Assembly: GCA_017464085.1 (NCBI GenBank)
Contig: JAFUEE010000083.1
Location: 1 to 64,000 of the forward strand
DNA: 64,000 nt
Direction of reading: 5' to 3'
Source of the DNA: Pseudomonadota bacterium
GTDB lineage: Bacteria > Myxococcota_A > Bradymonadia > UBA4248
Shown: piece after piece, positions 26,954 through 34,640 of the stretch
Layout: the number at the start of each line of letters is the position of its first letter
How positions within the stretch are numbered: position 1 is the first letter of the stretch
Made by a program: the position numbers and the translations under genes
Notes under the pieces: model-generated
Database searches by the model: none
What the model saw: only the letters and a program-made list of their open reading frames with translations
What the model was told of the DNA's origin: nothing

Positions 26954-29900
26954 ATGAATAAGAAGTTAGCACTATTTTTAACCTGCTGCGCTGTTGCTGG
27001 ATTGAGTGCGTGTAACGAAAGTGTTCCATGGAGCCCGAGTGTCTTTGAATGCATTGACAATTCGATGGCCTGCCAGGATGGCAATGTCACGAAGTGCACG
27101 GATGGTCATTGGGTCACCTCTCAAGTCTGTCAAGGGACGGCTACGCCATTCTGCGACAGCACGACGTACACGTGTACGGCCAATGTGCCGTCGACTTGCA
27201 CAGAAGGCAACAAGCTGTGCGAAAACAACGCGCTCAAGACGTGTGTGAACGGCACATGGGTGCTCTATAACTGCGGCAATGGCACCTGTGATTCGACGAC
27301 GCTGAGCTGCACCGGGCAGGATGTTCCGGTCATACCTTCGATCTGCACGCCCGGCTGCAACAAGAGCGAGCTGACGACCTGCGCCAATGGCACAGCCACC
27401 AAGACGACTTGCAGCGGCGACACGCCGGTGTGTGATCCGTATGCGATCAACGGCCCCGCCTGCGTGAAAGCGGAAGACGCCAAGGAATGCGTTGCCAGCG
27501 CTAAAAAATGCGAAGATGTGAGCGGTGTTCCGACGGCTTATGTCTGCGACTCTAATGGCAAATGGGATAACGGCACAGCCTGCGAAAACGGCAAAGTCTG
27601 CAGCAACGATATCTGCGATGACGCGCCTGTAACGTCTGGCTGCGAATACACCGATAGCAATTCAGAAAAGAAAACGCTCAAAGACGGCGATGTCATTTGC
27701 GACGGCACGCTGCGCGTGACATGCACGGGCACTCAGATTACGACAGATGACTGCTCGGATGACGGCATCGACTTTACGTGCAGCACTGCAAGCGGCGCAG
27801 CCCTTTGCGTATCGCCGGCCGGATGTGATGTCGAGGGTTCTGAGACACAGGCCAAACACGGCGACAAGATGTGCAAAGACAGCGAAATCGTCATGTGCGA
27901 CGACGGCCGCTGGATCACGTCCAAAGACTGCGCCAATGACGAAGACGGCAAAGTCGCCTGCCTGGATGCGCAGTGTGTCGCATGTCTCGACGATGACAAA
28001 AAGTGCGAAGTGACCGAAGGCGTCCACACGCTTTATACATGCGAGAACAATGAATGGAAAGGCACTGCCTGCGAGACCGGCCTTGTCTGCGATACAGCCA
28101 AGCCGAGCACGTCCTGTGTCAATCCGCTCACGCTGATGAGCTGCGACGATATCGAAGGCGGCAACGGCTCCAAGTGCATGGATATCCATGATCAGAACTA
28201 TGCCGTGTTCTGCATGGGCGGCACAGTCAACGAAGAATATACAGAAAACTGCACGTCTCAGAGCATGATCTGCGACTACACCTCGAATAATCCGGAGTGC
28301 ATTGAGATTCCGGATGGCTGCAAACCTGAAAATGACTGCAACGATGAGGTGATCAAAGACATCACATGCGGCAATCACTTTAACGATATGTATGCAAGCG
28401 GCACCGTCAAATGCGACGCGCTTTGCAGCGCAATCGATTACAGCGAATGCCTGTATTGCGGTGACGGCAAGATCACGAGCACGCCGAACGGCGAACAGTG
28501 CGATGGGGAGAATATCGGCGAAGCGACCTGCGCAGATGTCGAAAGCCTCGATAAGAATAAGACTTATACCGGCAAGCCCGGATGCGAGAACTGCATGCTG
28601 ACCGTCGGCACCTGCGTCGAAAGCGGCGGCGAACAGCCTCAGACAGGCTACACAAGCATCAAGCAGATCCGCGATGATTATGACAACATCAAAGACGGCA
28701 AAGGCCTTGAGTCGACCGACATCAAAGGCGTCGTGACAGCTTCAGGCTCCAAGGGCTTCACCATTCAGGATCCCGATGGCTCAGAAAATATCGCTGGCGT
28801 CTATGTTTACTGCTCCGGCGATAACTGCCCCGCATTCCCAGCCGTTGGCAAGTATGTCAATGTCAAATCTACGGTTGCCGTAACGCATTACAATGGCCTG
28901 GTCGAGGTTACGGGCAATAAAGAGACGCTTACCATTACCGAACTTGAAGGCGCAGCGACCGCGACTGCACTCGACAAAACCATTGCTGACATCATCGCAG
29001 ATGGCGCAAAGAACGCCTATGCCTCGATGCTCGTCACCATCAAAAATGTCGAAGTTTCAGCCATCGAACTCAAAAATGATAAAAACTACAACGTCACGCT
29101 CAAGAGCGGCGACAGCACCACGCTCGTCACCAATTCCTTCGGCGGTCAGGCAGTTCTCGACCCGTTTGCCCAGGACTTCCTCTACAACGTTACAGGCGTT
29201 GTCTATAACAACAATAAGAACTACATCGGCCCGAGAACAGCCGCAGACATCGTCATTTCTGGCTGCAAAGACCCCAACAAGACGTTCAACGGCAACCAGG
29301 CGGCTCCTGAATGCACCACGGGCGGCGGCGGCGAAAACAACAAGGCTTGCAAAGGCCTCGATGATGTGATGACCCCGCATGATCAGATCGGCTGCATCGA
29401 TGCGACAACCTATTCCATTTGCAATAACGGAGTTTTCGCAGAGGAAACCAAAGACACTTGCCCCAACAATAAGAAATATTGCAACAAGGCTTCCCAGAAT
29501 GCCAATGATCAGTGTGTGGAATGCCTCGAAGATAGCCATTGCGCAGGTGACGATGAGCTCCATGTCGTCGGCATCTGCGTTTCGAATGCCTGCGATATCA
29601 AATGCGCAAGCACCTATGCCTATGATAAACAGACAAACTGCTCGCAGATTTCTGCCAGCTTTGTCAGCATCAACGAAGGCAAAGCCTATGCTCAAATCAA
29701 TCAGAGCAAATTCCCGGATAACACTGTCAAGAGCGCGTCCTTCCTCTGCACCACAGATAAGACAAAGGCGCTCTCTGCCTGGACAAAAGTGACCACAACC
29801 GTCAATGCCAATTATAATCCGAATGGCGGCGATAACGTCGAGTATATGGCCGACCTCAGCGCCCTCAAGGGCAACAACTTCTGCACGTTCACTTTCGTTG

Positions 29901-30661
29901 TCGATGATGTGACCTATATCGCAGAAAAAGAAAGCCAGTCTTGGGTTCCTGTTGCAGCTTCTGCTTCTTACAAATTCCCAGAAAATGCGAATCTCTGGAC
30001 GTATGAAGGCCAGGCAGGTGGCGGCAATGATAACTGGGTAACCATTGTTGAAGCTCCGGCTAAATATATTGGCGGTGAGAAAGTTACAGTAGAAGCGGAT
30101 AATGCTGAGTGCAAAGCAGCTGATGAACAAAAATCAACCAAGGTTTCCTGCAATAATGCCTCAAGCAATGTTGGCGCGACAACTCCATCAAATGGCGAAT
30201 GTGTGAAACCTGCAAATACAAGTTGGACATGCGTGCTCAATGAAAACACCAATCCAACACCTGTTGGGCTGACTACTGCCAATATTAACAAAGATGGTTA
30301 TCTTTCCATTGGCGCAAATTGGACTACTGCTGAAGATTTCTCAAATAAATATCTCAAACTTACTCTTTCAGATGCACAAATCGCAGCACTTGCTGGCAAA
30401 ACAAAGATTCGTGCGAAATTTAACTGCAAAAAGAATAACGCGTCATCTTCTCCAAACAATGTCTCAGTTGCATTCTTTAACAACGACACAAAACTTGGCA
30501 ATTCTAAGAGCAATACAATTACCGGTGAAGTTTCAGAATGCACAACAGAAGAGATTGATCTCACCAGCACATCCTCGCTCAATCTTCGCATTACTGCGTG
30601 GAATGAAGAATCAAAATCTGCTGCAGTTCTGGTCTATCCGATCACAATCGAAGCTAAATAA
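26954..30661 (+). CDS. Large cysteine-rich lipoprotein with an OB-fold-like domain
   Basis: A 1,235-residue predicted lipoprotein (AGGAG upstream; lipobox LSAC with Cys20). Residues ~30-560 are cysteine modules such as C.DGNVTKCTDGHWV..Q.C, resembling the counted-word repeats of delta-proteobacterial surface proteins. Residues ~565-770 (TSIKQIRDDYD, DIKGVVTASGSKGFTIQD, VGKYVNVKST) look like the OB-fold domain that precedes nucleases or stands alone in secreted proteins (DUF5689-like). More cysteine modules follow, then a C-terminal beta-rich region (~1060-1235). Codon use becomes visibly more AT-rich toward the 3' end. No nuclease domain is recognised. A surface-exposed or ligand-binding role is inferred. 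Confidence 0.75.
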   Translation: MNKKLALFLTCCAVAGLSACNESVPWSPSVFECIDNSMACQDGNVTKCTDGHWVTSQVCQGTATPFCDSTTYTCTANVPSTCTEGNKLCENNALKTCVNGTWVLYNCGNGTCDSTTLSCTGQDVPVIPSICTPGCNKSELTTCANGTATKTTCSGDTPVCDPYAINGPACVKAEDAKECVASAKKCEDVSGVPTAYVCDSNGKWDNGTACENGKVCSNDICDDAPVTSGCEYTDSNSEKKTLKDGDVICDGTLRVTCTGTQITTDDCSDDGIDFTCSTASGAALCVSPAGCDVEGSETQAKHGDKMCKDSEIVMCDDGRWITSKDCANDEDGKVACLDAQCVACLDDDKKCEVTEGVHTLYTCENNEWKGTACETGLVCDTAKPSTSCVNPLTLMSCDDIEGGNGSKCMDIHDQNYAVFCMGGTVNEEYTENCTSQSMICDYTSNNPECIEIPDGCKPENDCNDEVIKDITCGNHFNDMYASGTVKCDALCSAIDYSECLYCGDGKITSTPNGEQCDGENIGEATCADVESLDKNKTYTGKPGCENCMLTVGTCVESGGEQPQTGYTSIKQIRDDYDNIKDGKGLESTDIKGVVTASGSKGFTIQDPDGSENIAGVYVYCSGDNCPAFPAVGKYVNVKSTVAVTHYNGLVEVTGNKETLTITELEGAATATALDKTIADIIADGAKNAYASMLVTIKNVEVSAIELKNDKNYNVTLKSGDSTTLVTNSFGGQAVLDPFAQDFLYNVTGVVYNNNKNYIGPRTAADIVISGCKDPNKTFNGNQAAPECTTGGGGENNKACKGLDDVMTPHDQIGCIDATTYSICNNGVFAEETKDTCPNNKKYCNKASQNANDQCVECLEDSHCAGDDELHVVGICVSNACDIKCASTYAYDKQTNCSQISASFVSINEGKAYAQINQSKFPDNTVKSASFLCTTDKTKALSAWTKVTTTVNANYNPNGGDNVEYMADLSALKGNNFCTFTFVVDDVTYIAEKESQSWVPVAASASYKFPENANLWTYEGQAGGGNDNWVTIVEAPAKYIGGEKVTVEADNAECKAADEQKSTKVSCNNASSNVGATTPSNGECVKPANTSWTCVLNENTNPTPVGLTTANINKDGYLSIGANWTTAEDFSNKYLKLTLSDAQIAALAGKTKIRAKFNCKKNNASSSPNNVSVAFFNNDTKLGNSKSNTITGEVSECTTEEIDLTSTSSLNLRITAWNEESKSAAVLVYPITIEAK

Positions 30662-30679
30662 TCCGCTTCTCACCCCTTA

Positions 30680-30711
30680 AAAATCCCGCGCTTCGGCGCG
30701 GGATTTTTTTT
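30680..30711 (+). terminator. Intrinsic terminator after the OB-fold lipoprotein gene
   Basis: ATCCCGCGC pairs with GCGCGGGAT around a TTCG loop, preceded by an A-run and followed by a run of T. It begins about 20 bases after the stop codon. Confidence 0.93.
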
Positions 30712-30761
30712 GCCCACAAAACCCAAATCCCTCAAAACATTGCCTTTCTTTTGGGAGGGGG

Positions 30762-30811
30762 TGTGGGGGAACCGCTTTTCTTTTGGCACAAAAGAAAAGG
30801 GTTCCCCCACA
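30762..30811. repeat. Very long hairpin with one bulged G
   Basis: Twelve pairs (TGTGGGGGAACC with GGTTCCCCCACA) continue, after an unpaired G at 30774, into eleven more (CTTTTCTTTTG with CAAAAGAAAAG) around the loop GCA. The single bulged G between an outer and an inner stem echoes the TA-TA hairpin family, although the inner stem here does not begin with TA. Confidence 0.8.
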
Positions 30812-30877
30812 AAAGAAAAGCCATTAAAATAGGCTGCTGGGGCATTCATGCCCCTGACGTATTTTAAGAAGAGTGCT

Positions 30878-31411
30878 ATGAAAAAAATTATTTTAATCAG
30901 TCTCGCTATGGTTGCCACAATGGGCTGCACGCGCATGTACACGCTGCCCGATGCGCCGCCCAAAGCGCAGTGGCAGGCCGCCCAGGAAGTCAAAGAATCC
31001 CCCGAAGACGTGATGAAGCGTTTTCTGGATGCCAAGCGCGCGGCGATTCAGTGTTTTGCCGCGCTTGCGGACGGCCGTTATGACACAGCGCTTACCTGGA
31101 TGAGTGCCGAAACGAACGCCTGGTTTAACACACATTCCGGCGGCAAAGGCGCCGCAGAAGCCTTCAAAGCAAAGACCTTGGAACTCAATGGCGAAAATAT
31201 CGAGTTTGACCCGGTCGGCGATGTGTTTATCCGTGATCTGACGGACATTCGCGACGACTTCGGCGGCCGCAAGGACGAAGAGTCAGCAACGCGCAAAGTC
31301 CTCTATGCCGTCAGCGCCTCCGGCCAGGCGCGCGAGCTCGTGTTCGTGCTCGAGGAAGACCGGTGGCGGCTTGACAGTCCGCATATCCAGACTGACTTAC
31401 TTACCGAGTGA
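30878..31411 (+). CDS. Small lipoprotein, unknown function
   Basis: A 177-residue predicted lipoprotein. The start at 30878 (MKKIILISLA) is preferred to an in-frame codon ten residues earlier because it begins a proper signal peptide with lipobox MGC at Cys17, preceded by AAGAAGAG. The mature part has an early Pro-rich stretch and then a single domain (ESPEDVMKRFLDAKRAAIQCFAALADGRYDTALTWMS..), with alternating helices and strands reminiscent of NTF2-like or DUF4878-type lipoproteins; that resemblance is tentative. It is followed after 35 bases by a small membrane protein gene, probably in the same transcript. Confidence 0.7.
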   Translation: MKKIILISLAMVATMGCTRMYTLPDAPPKAQWQAAQEVKESPEDVMKRFLDAKRAAIQCFAALADGRYDTALTWMSAETNAWFNTHSGGKGAAEAFKAKTLELNGENIEFDPVGDVFIRDLTDIRDDFGGRKDEESATRKVLYAVSASGQARELVFVLEEDRWRLDSPHIQTDLLTE

Positions 31412-31446
31412 CGGCATCAAGCAACAGGCCGTCCAGGAGGTGCATA

Positions 31447-32070
31447 ATGTTATACGATCGATGCTACCTGACAAAACGCAACAACGAATGGATCGGCCTT
31501 GTCGAACTCCGGCAGCGCATTGGCGAACGCTGGCGCTTTGCCGCATGGCTGGCGTTCATCATCGCAGGTGTCGAAGCCTTCAGGCTCGCGCTTGCAGGCT
31601 TCTGGTATTTCAACAAAATTGAGTTTGTCATACTCATCTTGAGCACCGTCTTTGCCATCGCGCTCTTCCGCCGCTCTTCCAAAACATTCAAATATCGCGA
31701 AACGGTCATCAAAATCCCGCAACCTGAGCCCATTCTTGACGAAATCGGCCAAGTCCTGGGTTACCGCCAACTCGTCTTTCTGCCCGAAAATAACACTTTC
31801 AAGGGCTATGATATCACGCGCTTCACCCACGTCGTCTACGGCCTCATCGACTACCCCTGGCCCGGCCGCAAAAACGTTACCATCGAAGCCTTCGCCCTCT
31901 ATCTCGCCGAAGCAGACGGCACGCCGCACGCCATCGTGGAAGGCTGTTTCGACAAATACACCTGCTTCACACTCGGCCGCCGCATTTCCGCACTGACCAA
32001 ACTGCCGCTCATCGAACTCGGCAAAGGGCAGCCGTTCACCAAAGAAACCCCTCTGCCCGCAAAGTCCTGA
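31447..32070 (+). CDS. Small two-helix membrane protein, unknown function
   Basis: A 207-residue protein starting MLYDRCYLTKRNNEWIG, with an excellent AGGAGG seven bases before the ATG that decides the start over an upstream in-frame codon. Two hydrophobic segments (about residues 32-54 and 58-74) anchor a C-terminal soluble domain of ~130 residues that may face the cytoplasm (PEPILDEIGQVLGYRQLVFLPE, FTHVVYGLIDYPWPG). No known family is recognised. It is probably co-transcribed with the preceding lipoprotein and ends at a hairpin terminator. Confidence 0.7.
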   Translation: MLYDRCYLTKRNNEWIGLVELRQRIGERWRFAAWLAFIIAGVEAFRLALAGFWYFNKIEFVILILSTVFAIALFRRSSKTFKYRETVIKIPQPEPILDEIGQVLGYRQLVFLPENNTFKGYDITRFTHVVYGLIDYPWPGRKNVTIEAFALYLAEADGTPHAIVEGCFDKYTCFTLGRRISALTKLPLIELGKGQPFTKETPLPAKS

Positions 32071-32084
32071 TGACTTTTTTGCGC

Positions 32085-32187
32085 GCGGCTATCTGCGATA
32101 CGCCGCACATCAAGCGCCTATGCCTGACGGCATACGGCGCTTTTTTTGTTTCTGGGCGCGCCTATCGCCTGCGGCGATACGTCGCGC
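32085..32187. repeat. Three bulged TA-TA hairpins
   Basis: Copies are 32085-32106 (GCGGC, TATC, TGC, GATA, C, GCCGC), 32112-32142 (outer AAGCGCC/GGCGCTT, inner TATGCC/GGCATA) and 32156-32187 (outer seven pairs with one C-T mismatch, inner TATCGCC/GGCGATA). All three have the orientation in which the bulge is a C after the inner stem. Confidence 0.85.
32112..32148 (+). terminator. Bulged hairpin with T-run acting as terminator
   Basis: The second hairpin of this cluster is followed directly by seven T. It lies 42 bases after the stop of the small membrane protein gene, so a terminator role is likely. Confidence 0.75.
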
Positions 32188-32245
32188 TCATCCTCATTAC
32201 ACCCTCATATCTTGGATAAAAATTTTGTTTTTATGGTTTTTGAGG

Positions 32246-32271
32246 TTGACTATTTTTTTTTTTTTTAAACT
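32246..32271 (+). promoter_or_regulatory. Possible promoter with a T14 spacer
   Basis: TTGACT at 32246-32251 is followed by A and an unbroken run of 14 T (32253-32266) leading into TAAACT. The -35 to -10 spacing as written is 14 bases, shorter than the optimum of 17. The T-run length would set the spacing. It lies upstream of the lipoprotein gene at 32325. Confidence 0.35.
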
Positions 32272-32324
32272 GCAAAAGGTTTTAGTGCTTTCGATAACGT
32301 AAATTTTTCCTCACAGGAGATATT

Positions 32325-33017
32325 ATGAAGTATCGTATTATTCTCGCGCTTTTGGCATTCAGCGCCACCACCTTGGGCTGCTCCACGACCAAATACTCAG
32401 TTCTGGATGAAGAGCGCATTGATCTTGAGACCAATACGACACAAGTCGTGCAAACAGCAGTCAAAGATTTCAAGGTGATTCAACCCGTATTTGCGCAGAC
32501 GACACTCAATGAGACGGAAGAGCTCACAGATTATGACGAGAGCAGCAATGTCTCAAACGCCGACGCATACGATGCAAAGTCCGGAGAGGCTGAAAAACTG
32601 CGCAAAGTCGCACGTTCCGGCTCTAAAATCATAGAGCGCCGCCTATACGATGAGGCTTTCAAAGTCGGCGCAGATGCCATTGTCAATATCCATATCGAAA
32701 CAGAAAAATACTGCCACGAACAATCTGTCATCGACGAAAAAGAGACCCAATTCAATGCCCAGGCCATGCTCAAGGTCATGTCCTCACTCGCCGGCGTAGC
32801 AGGCGGCATTGCAGGCGCCTCTGGCGCAGATCCCGTGGCACTCTCAGCCCTGAGCACTTCCTCAAGCTCAGCCAGCCAACTCTCTGGCATCGCGCCAAAC
32901 TCACAATCCATCGTTAAAAATGAATCTAAAAAAGAGGTCTGCACCATCACGATTTATGGCAATGCGCTCGCAATCAAATATACGGATGCCATCGTGCCCG
33001 TCTGCTCGGGGAAATAG
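32325..33017 (+). CDS. Lipoprotein with a YbjQ-like segment
   Basis: A 230-residue predicted lipoprotein with CAGGAG upstream and lipobox LGC at Cys19. The central segment SGSKIIERRLYDEAFKVGADAIVNIHIETE resembles the core of YbjQ/heavy-metal-binding-type domains, in which a GADAIV motif precedes a beta-strand. After it comes a Ser/Ala/Gly-rich region with some hydrophobic character (~145-190) and a final CTITIYGNALAIKY. Three bases separate it from the next gene, suggesting coupled translation. Function is unknown; metal binding is not shown because the expected cysteine cluster is absent. Confidence 0.7.
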   Translation: MKYRIILALLAFSATTLGCSTTKYSVLDEERIDLETNTTQVVQTAVKDFKVIQPVFAQTTLNETEELTDYDESSNVSNADAYDAKSGEAEKLRKVARSGSKIIERRLYDEAFKVGADAIVNIHIETEKYCHEQSVIDEKETQFNAQAMLKVMSSLAGVAGGIAGASGADPVALSALSTSSSSASQLSGIAPNSQSIVKNESKKEVCTITIYGNALAIKYTDAIVPVCSGK

Positions 33018-33020
33018 TCC

Positions 33021-34175
33021 ATGCACCGCATATTATATACATTATTAGTGCTGGTCGCAGCGCTATGCCTTACTGCGCCATTTGCAACCGCACAGACCAC
33101 GCAATGTCCCGCCGGCTCGAAGCCCCAAACGACACAGCAAAACGGCAAAACACTGACGGAATGCGTGCCCGACACCTCCAAAGCCCCCGTCCAGACCGGC
33201 GGCTGCCCCACAGGCACGCCAGCCGCCATCGATCCCGACACGCATCAGTTTGCATGCATCCCCCTCGGCAACACGTCTGCAGACCCTTACACAGCCAAAC
33301 GCCCAGTTCTCAACACAGATTTTAATGCCACATCTGAACAAGCGGAAGTGCCTGCAAATCTACAAACGCTTGATCAGCAGCGCCAACAGGCCGACCGCGT
33401 CGCATCCGAACAATACAACGTCAACGAGCAGAGCAATCAGAACTTCTTCGAGACAGTAAACACCCCATCGCGCGAACGCGCACGAAAAAAGAAAGAACGC
33501 GTTGAACAAGCAAAACTCGCAGCCGAAGCCCCTAGCTTCACAGTTGACCTCGGTTTTGGATACGGCCTCATAGGTTCCATAGTTCTTCATACCGGCGTCA
33601 CTTATATCTTTCCGAATATCACCCCTATTCCAGGCAAAGATGTACGTTTTGCGACATTTACAGATTTTAACTTCAATTTTATATATCCCACCGGCTTAAC
33701 TTGGACAGTTGGCGCAAAACTCGTCACCAATTGGTCATCTTTTCAGCTATCTGTTGGACTTGGCTTGGGAATAACACATCATATAGAACATTATTTAGGC
33801 GAGTTTGGAATAGATGATGACACTGAATATTGCGATGATAACGATCACTATTACGATAATGTATATGGTAATAACCACGAATGTATTCATCGTGCCCCCG
33901 ATTTTTCTCTCACCGCTTTTACAATCAAACCAATGATTGAATTCGACTGGTTTTTAACCCAACACTGGTTTGTTGGATTTGCCATGGATTTACCTTTCGA
34001 TTTCTTCGGTTTCACAAGAACGAAAGATGTTCCCGATGGTACATATCATGAGTATTGTAGTGGTTGGAAAGGAGATAACTGTGAAAAATACAATAACTAC
34101 AAAAGTGTAGACTATCACGAAACTTTCTTCGCCATCCAATTCGATATCTACTTCCACGCAGGCTATAAGTTCTAA
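33021..34175 (+). CDS. Putative outer-membrane beta-barrel protein
   Basis: A 384-residue exported protein: a signal peptide ([25 protein letters not shown]) with likely cleavage after AQ, a Cys/Pro/Thr-rich N-terminal region (~25-85), a charged helical linker (~95-165), and a C-terminal part (~170-384) of alternating aromatic strands such as FTVDLGFGYGLIGSIVL and FQLSVGLGLGITHHI. It ends in Phe (DIYFHAGYKF), as outer-membrane barrels often do. One loop is rich in Asp, Tyr and His. The 3' half is distinctly AT-richer than the 5' half. The TAA stop is part of a CTAA target site at the end of the adjoining MITE. Confidence 0.7.
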   Translation: MHRILYTLLVLVAALCLTAPFATAQTTQCPAGSKPQTTQQNGKTLTECVPDTSKAPVQTGGCPTGTPAAIDPDTHQFACIPLGNTSADPYTAKRPVLNTDFNATSEQAEVPANLQTLDQQRQQADRVASEQYNVNEQSNQNFFETVNTPSRERARKKKERVEQAKLAAEAPSFTVDLGFGYGLIGSIVLHTGVTYIFPNITPIPGKDVRFATFTDFNFNFIYPTGLTWTVGAKLVTNWSSFQLSVGLGLGITHHIEHYLGEFGIDDDTEYCDDNDHYYDNVYGNNHECIHRAPDFSLTAFTIKPMIEFDWFLTQHWFVGFAMDLPFDFFGFTRTKDVPDGTYHEYCSGWKGDNCEKYNNYKSVDYHETFFAIQFDIYFHAGYKF

Positions 34176-34456
34176 GGAAGCTCTAAGAATTACGGTAACT
34201 ATTCAGCCGGCCTCCAAATCTTCGACAATTCCATCTTTGGGAAAGCCTATCTCATAATTTCTTCAGCACCAAAACTTCGCGAAAACTTACTATTGCCTAC
34301 CAACTTCTGCCTACTGCCTGTCACGCAATGCCCATCATGCTTCAGAATAGCATTCGGCTGAATAGTTACGAATTACATCATATTCAATCATGATATCGCA
34401 CAAAGCTGCGCCCCTAGCCCCATCGGAGAAAGGAGCCAGGGGCCAATTAATCAGAA
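34176..34456. mobile_element. IS5-like MITE, copy D, interrupted by an IS66-like MITE
   Basis: The left end GGAAGCTCTAAGAATTAC matches the terminal repeat of the 111-bp family and follows CTAA. The right part (34376-34455) matches, in reverse orientation, most of copy C at 52401-52511, including TTCAATCATGATATCGC and AGGGGCCAATTAATCAGA. Its right terminal repeat has been lost or has diverged. Removing the inserted element and one copy of its GAATTAC flank rejoins the two parts into a continuous relative of copy C. Confidence 0.75.
34195..34369. mobile_element. IS66-like MITE (copy 2), nested insertion with target duplication
   Basis: The ends are perfect 15-bp inverted repeats GTAACTATTCAGCCG. 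GAATTAC flanks it on both sides (34187-34193 and 34370-34376); the eighth base differs (G versus A). Interior motifs match copy 1 at 5555-5746. It carries no coding frame. The remaining gap to the next start codon (34457-34640) holds nothing recognisable. Confidence 0.8.
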
Positions 34457-34640
34457 ATCGCGCGCTTTGACATCTTCACATCTCCTCGCGGTGCCGACAC
34501 CGCACGCGATTCATAACGCCCCTTTCTTCAATTGGCCGCCCCCCCAGCACAAACGCTCCCCTTTTCCAGCCCCTCATGTTATACTCAGCGCGCATGGCGC
34601 AAGGGGCTGATCCCCTTGCAGGCTTCTCATGGAGGGCGAT

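Noticed and set aside
26655-30661. A JetD-like nuclease gene completing a Wadjet operon
   Set aside because: The next gene is a cysteine-rich lipoprotein with an OB-fold-like domain and a signal peptide; no Toprim or topoisomerase VI-like motif is visible in it or elsewhere nearby.
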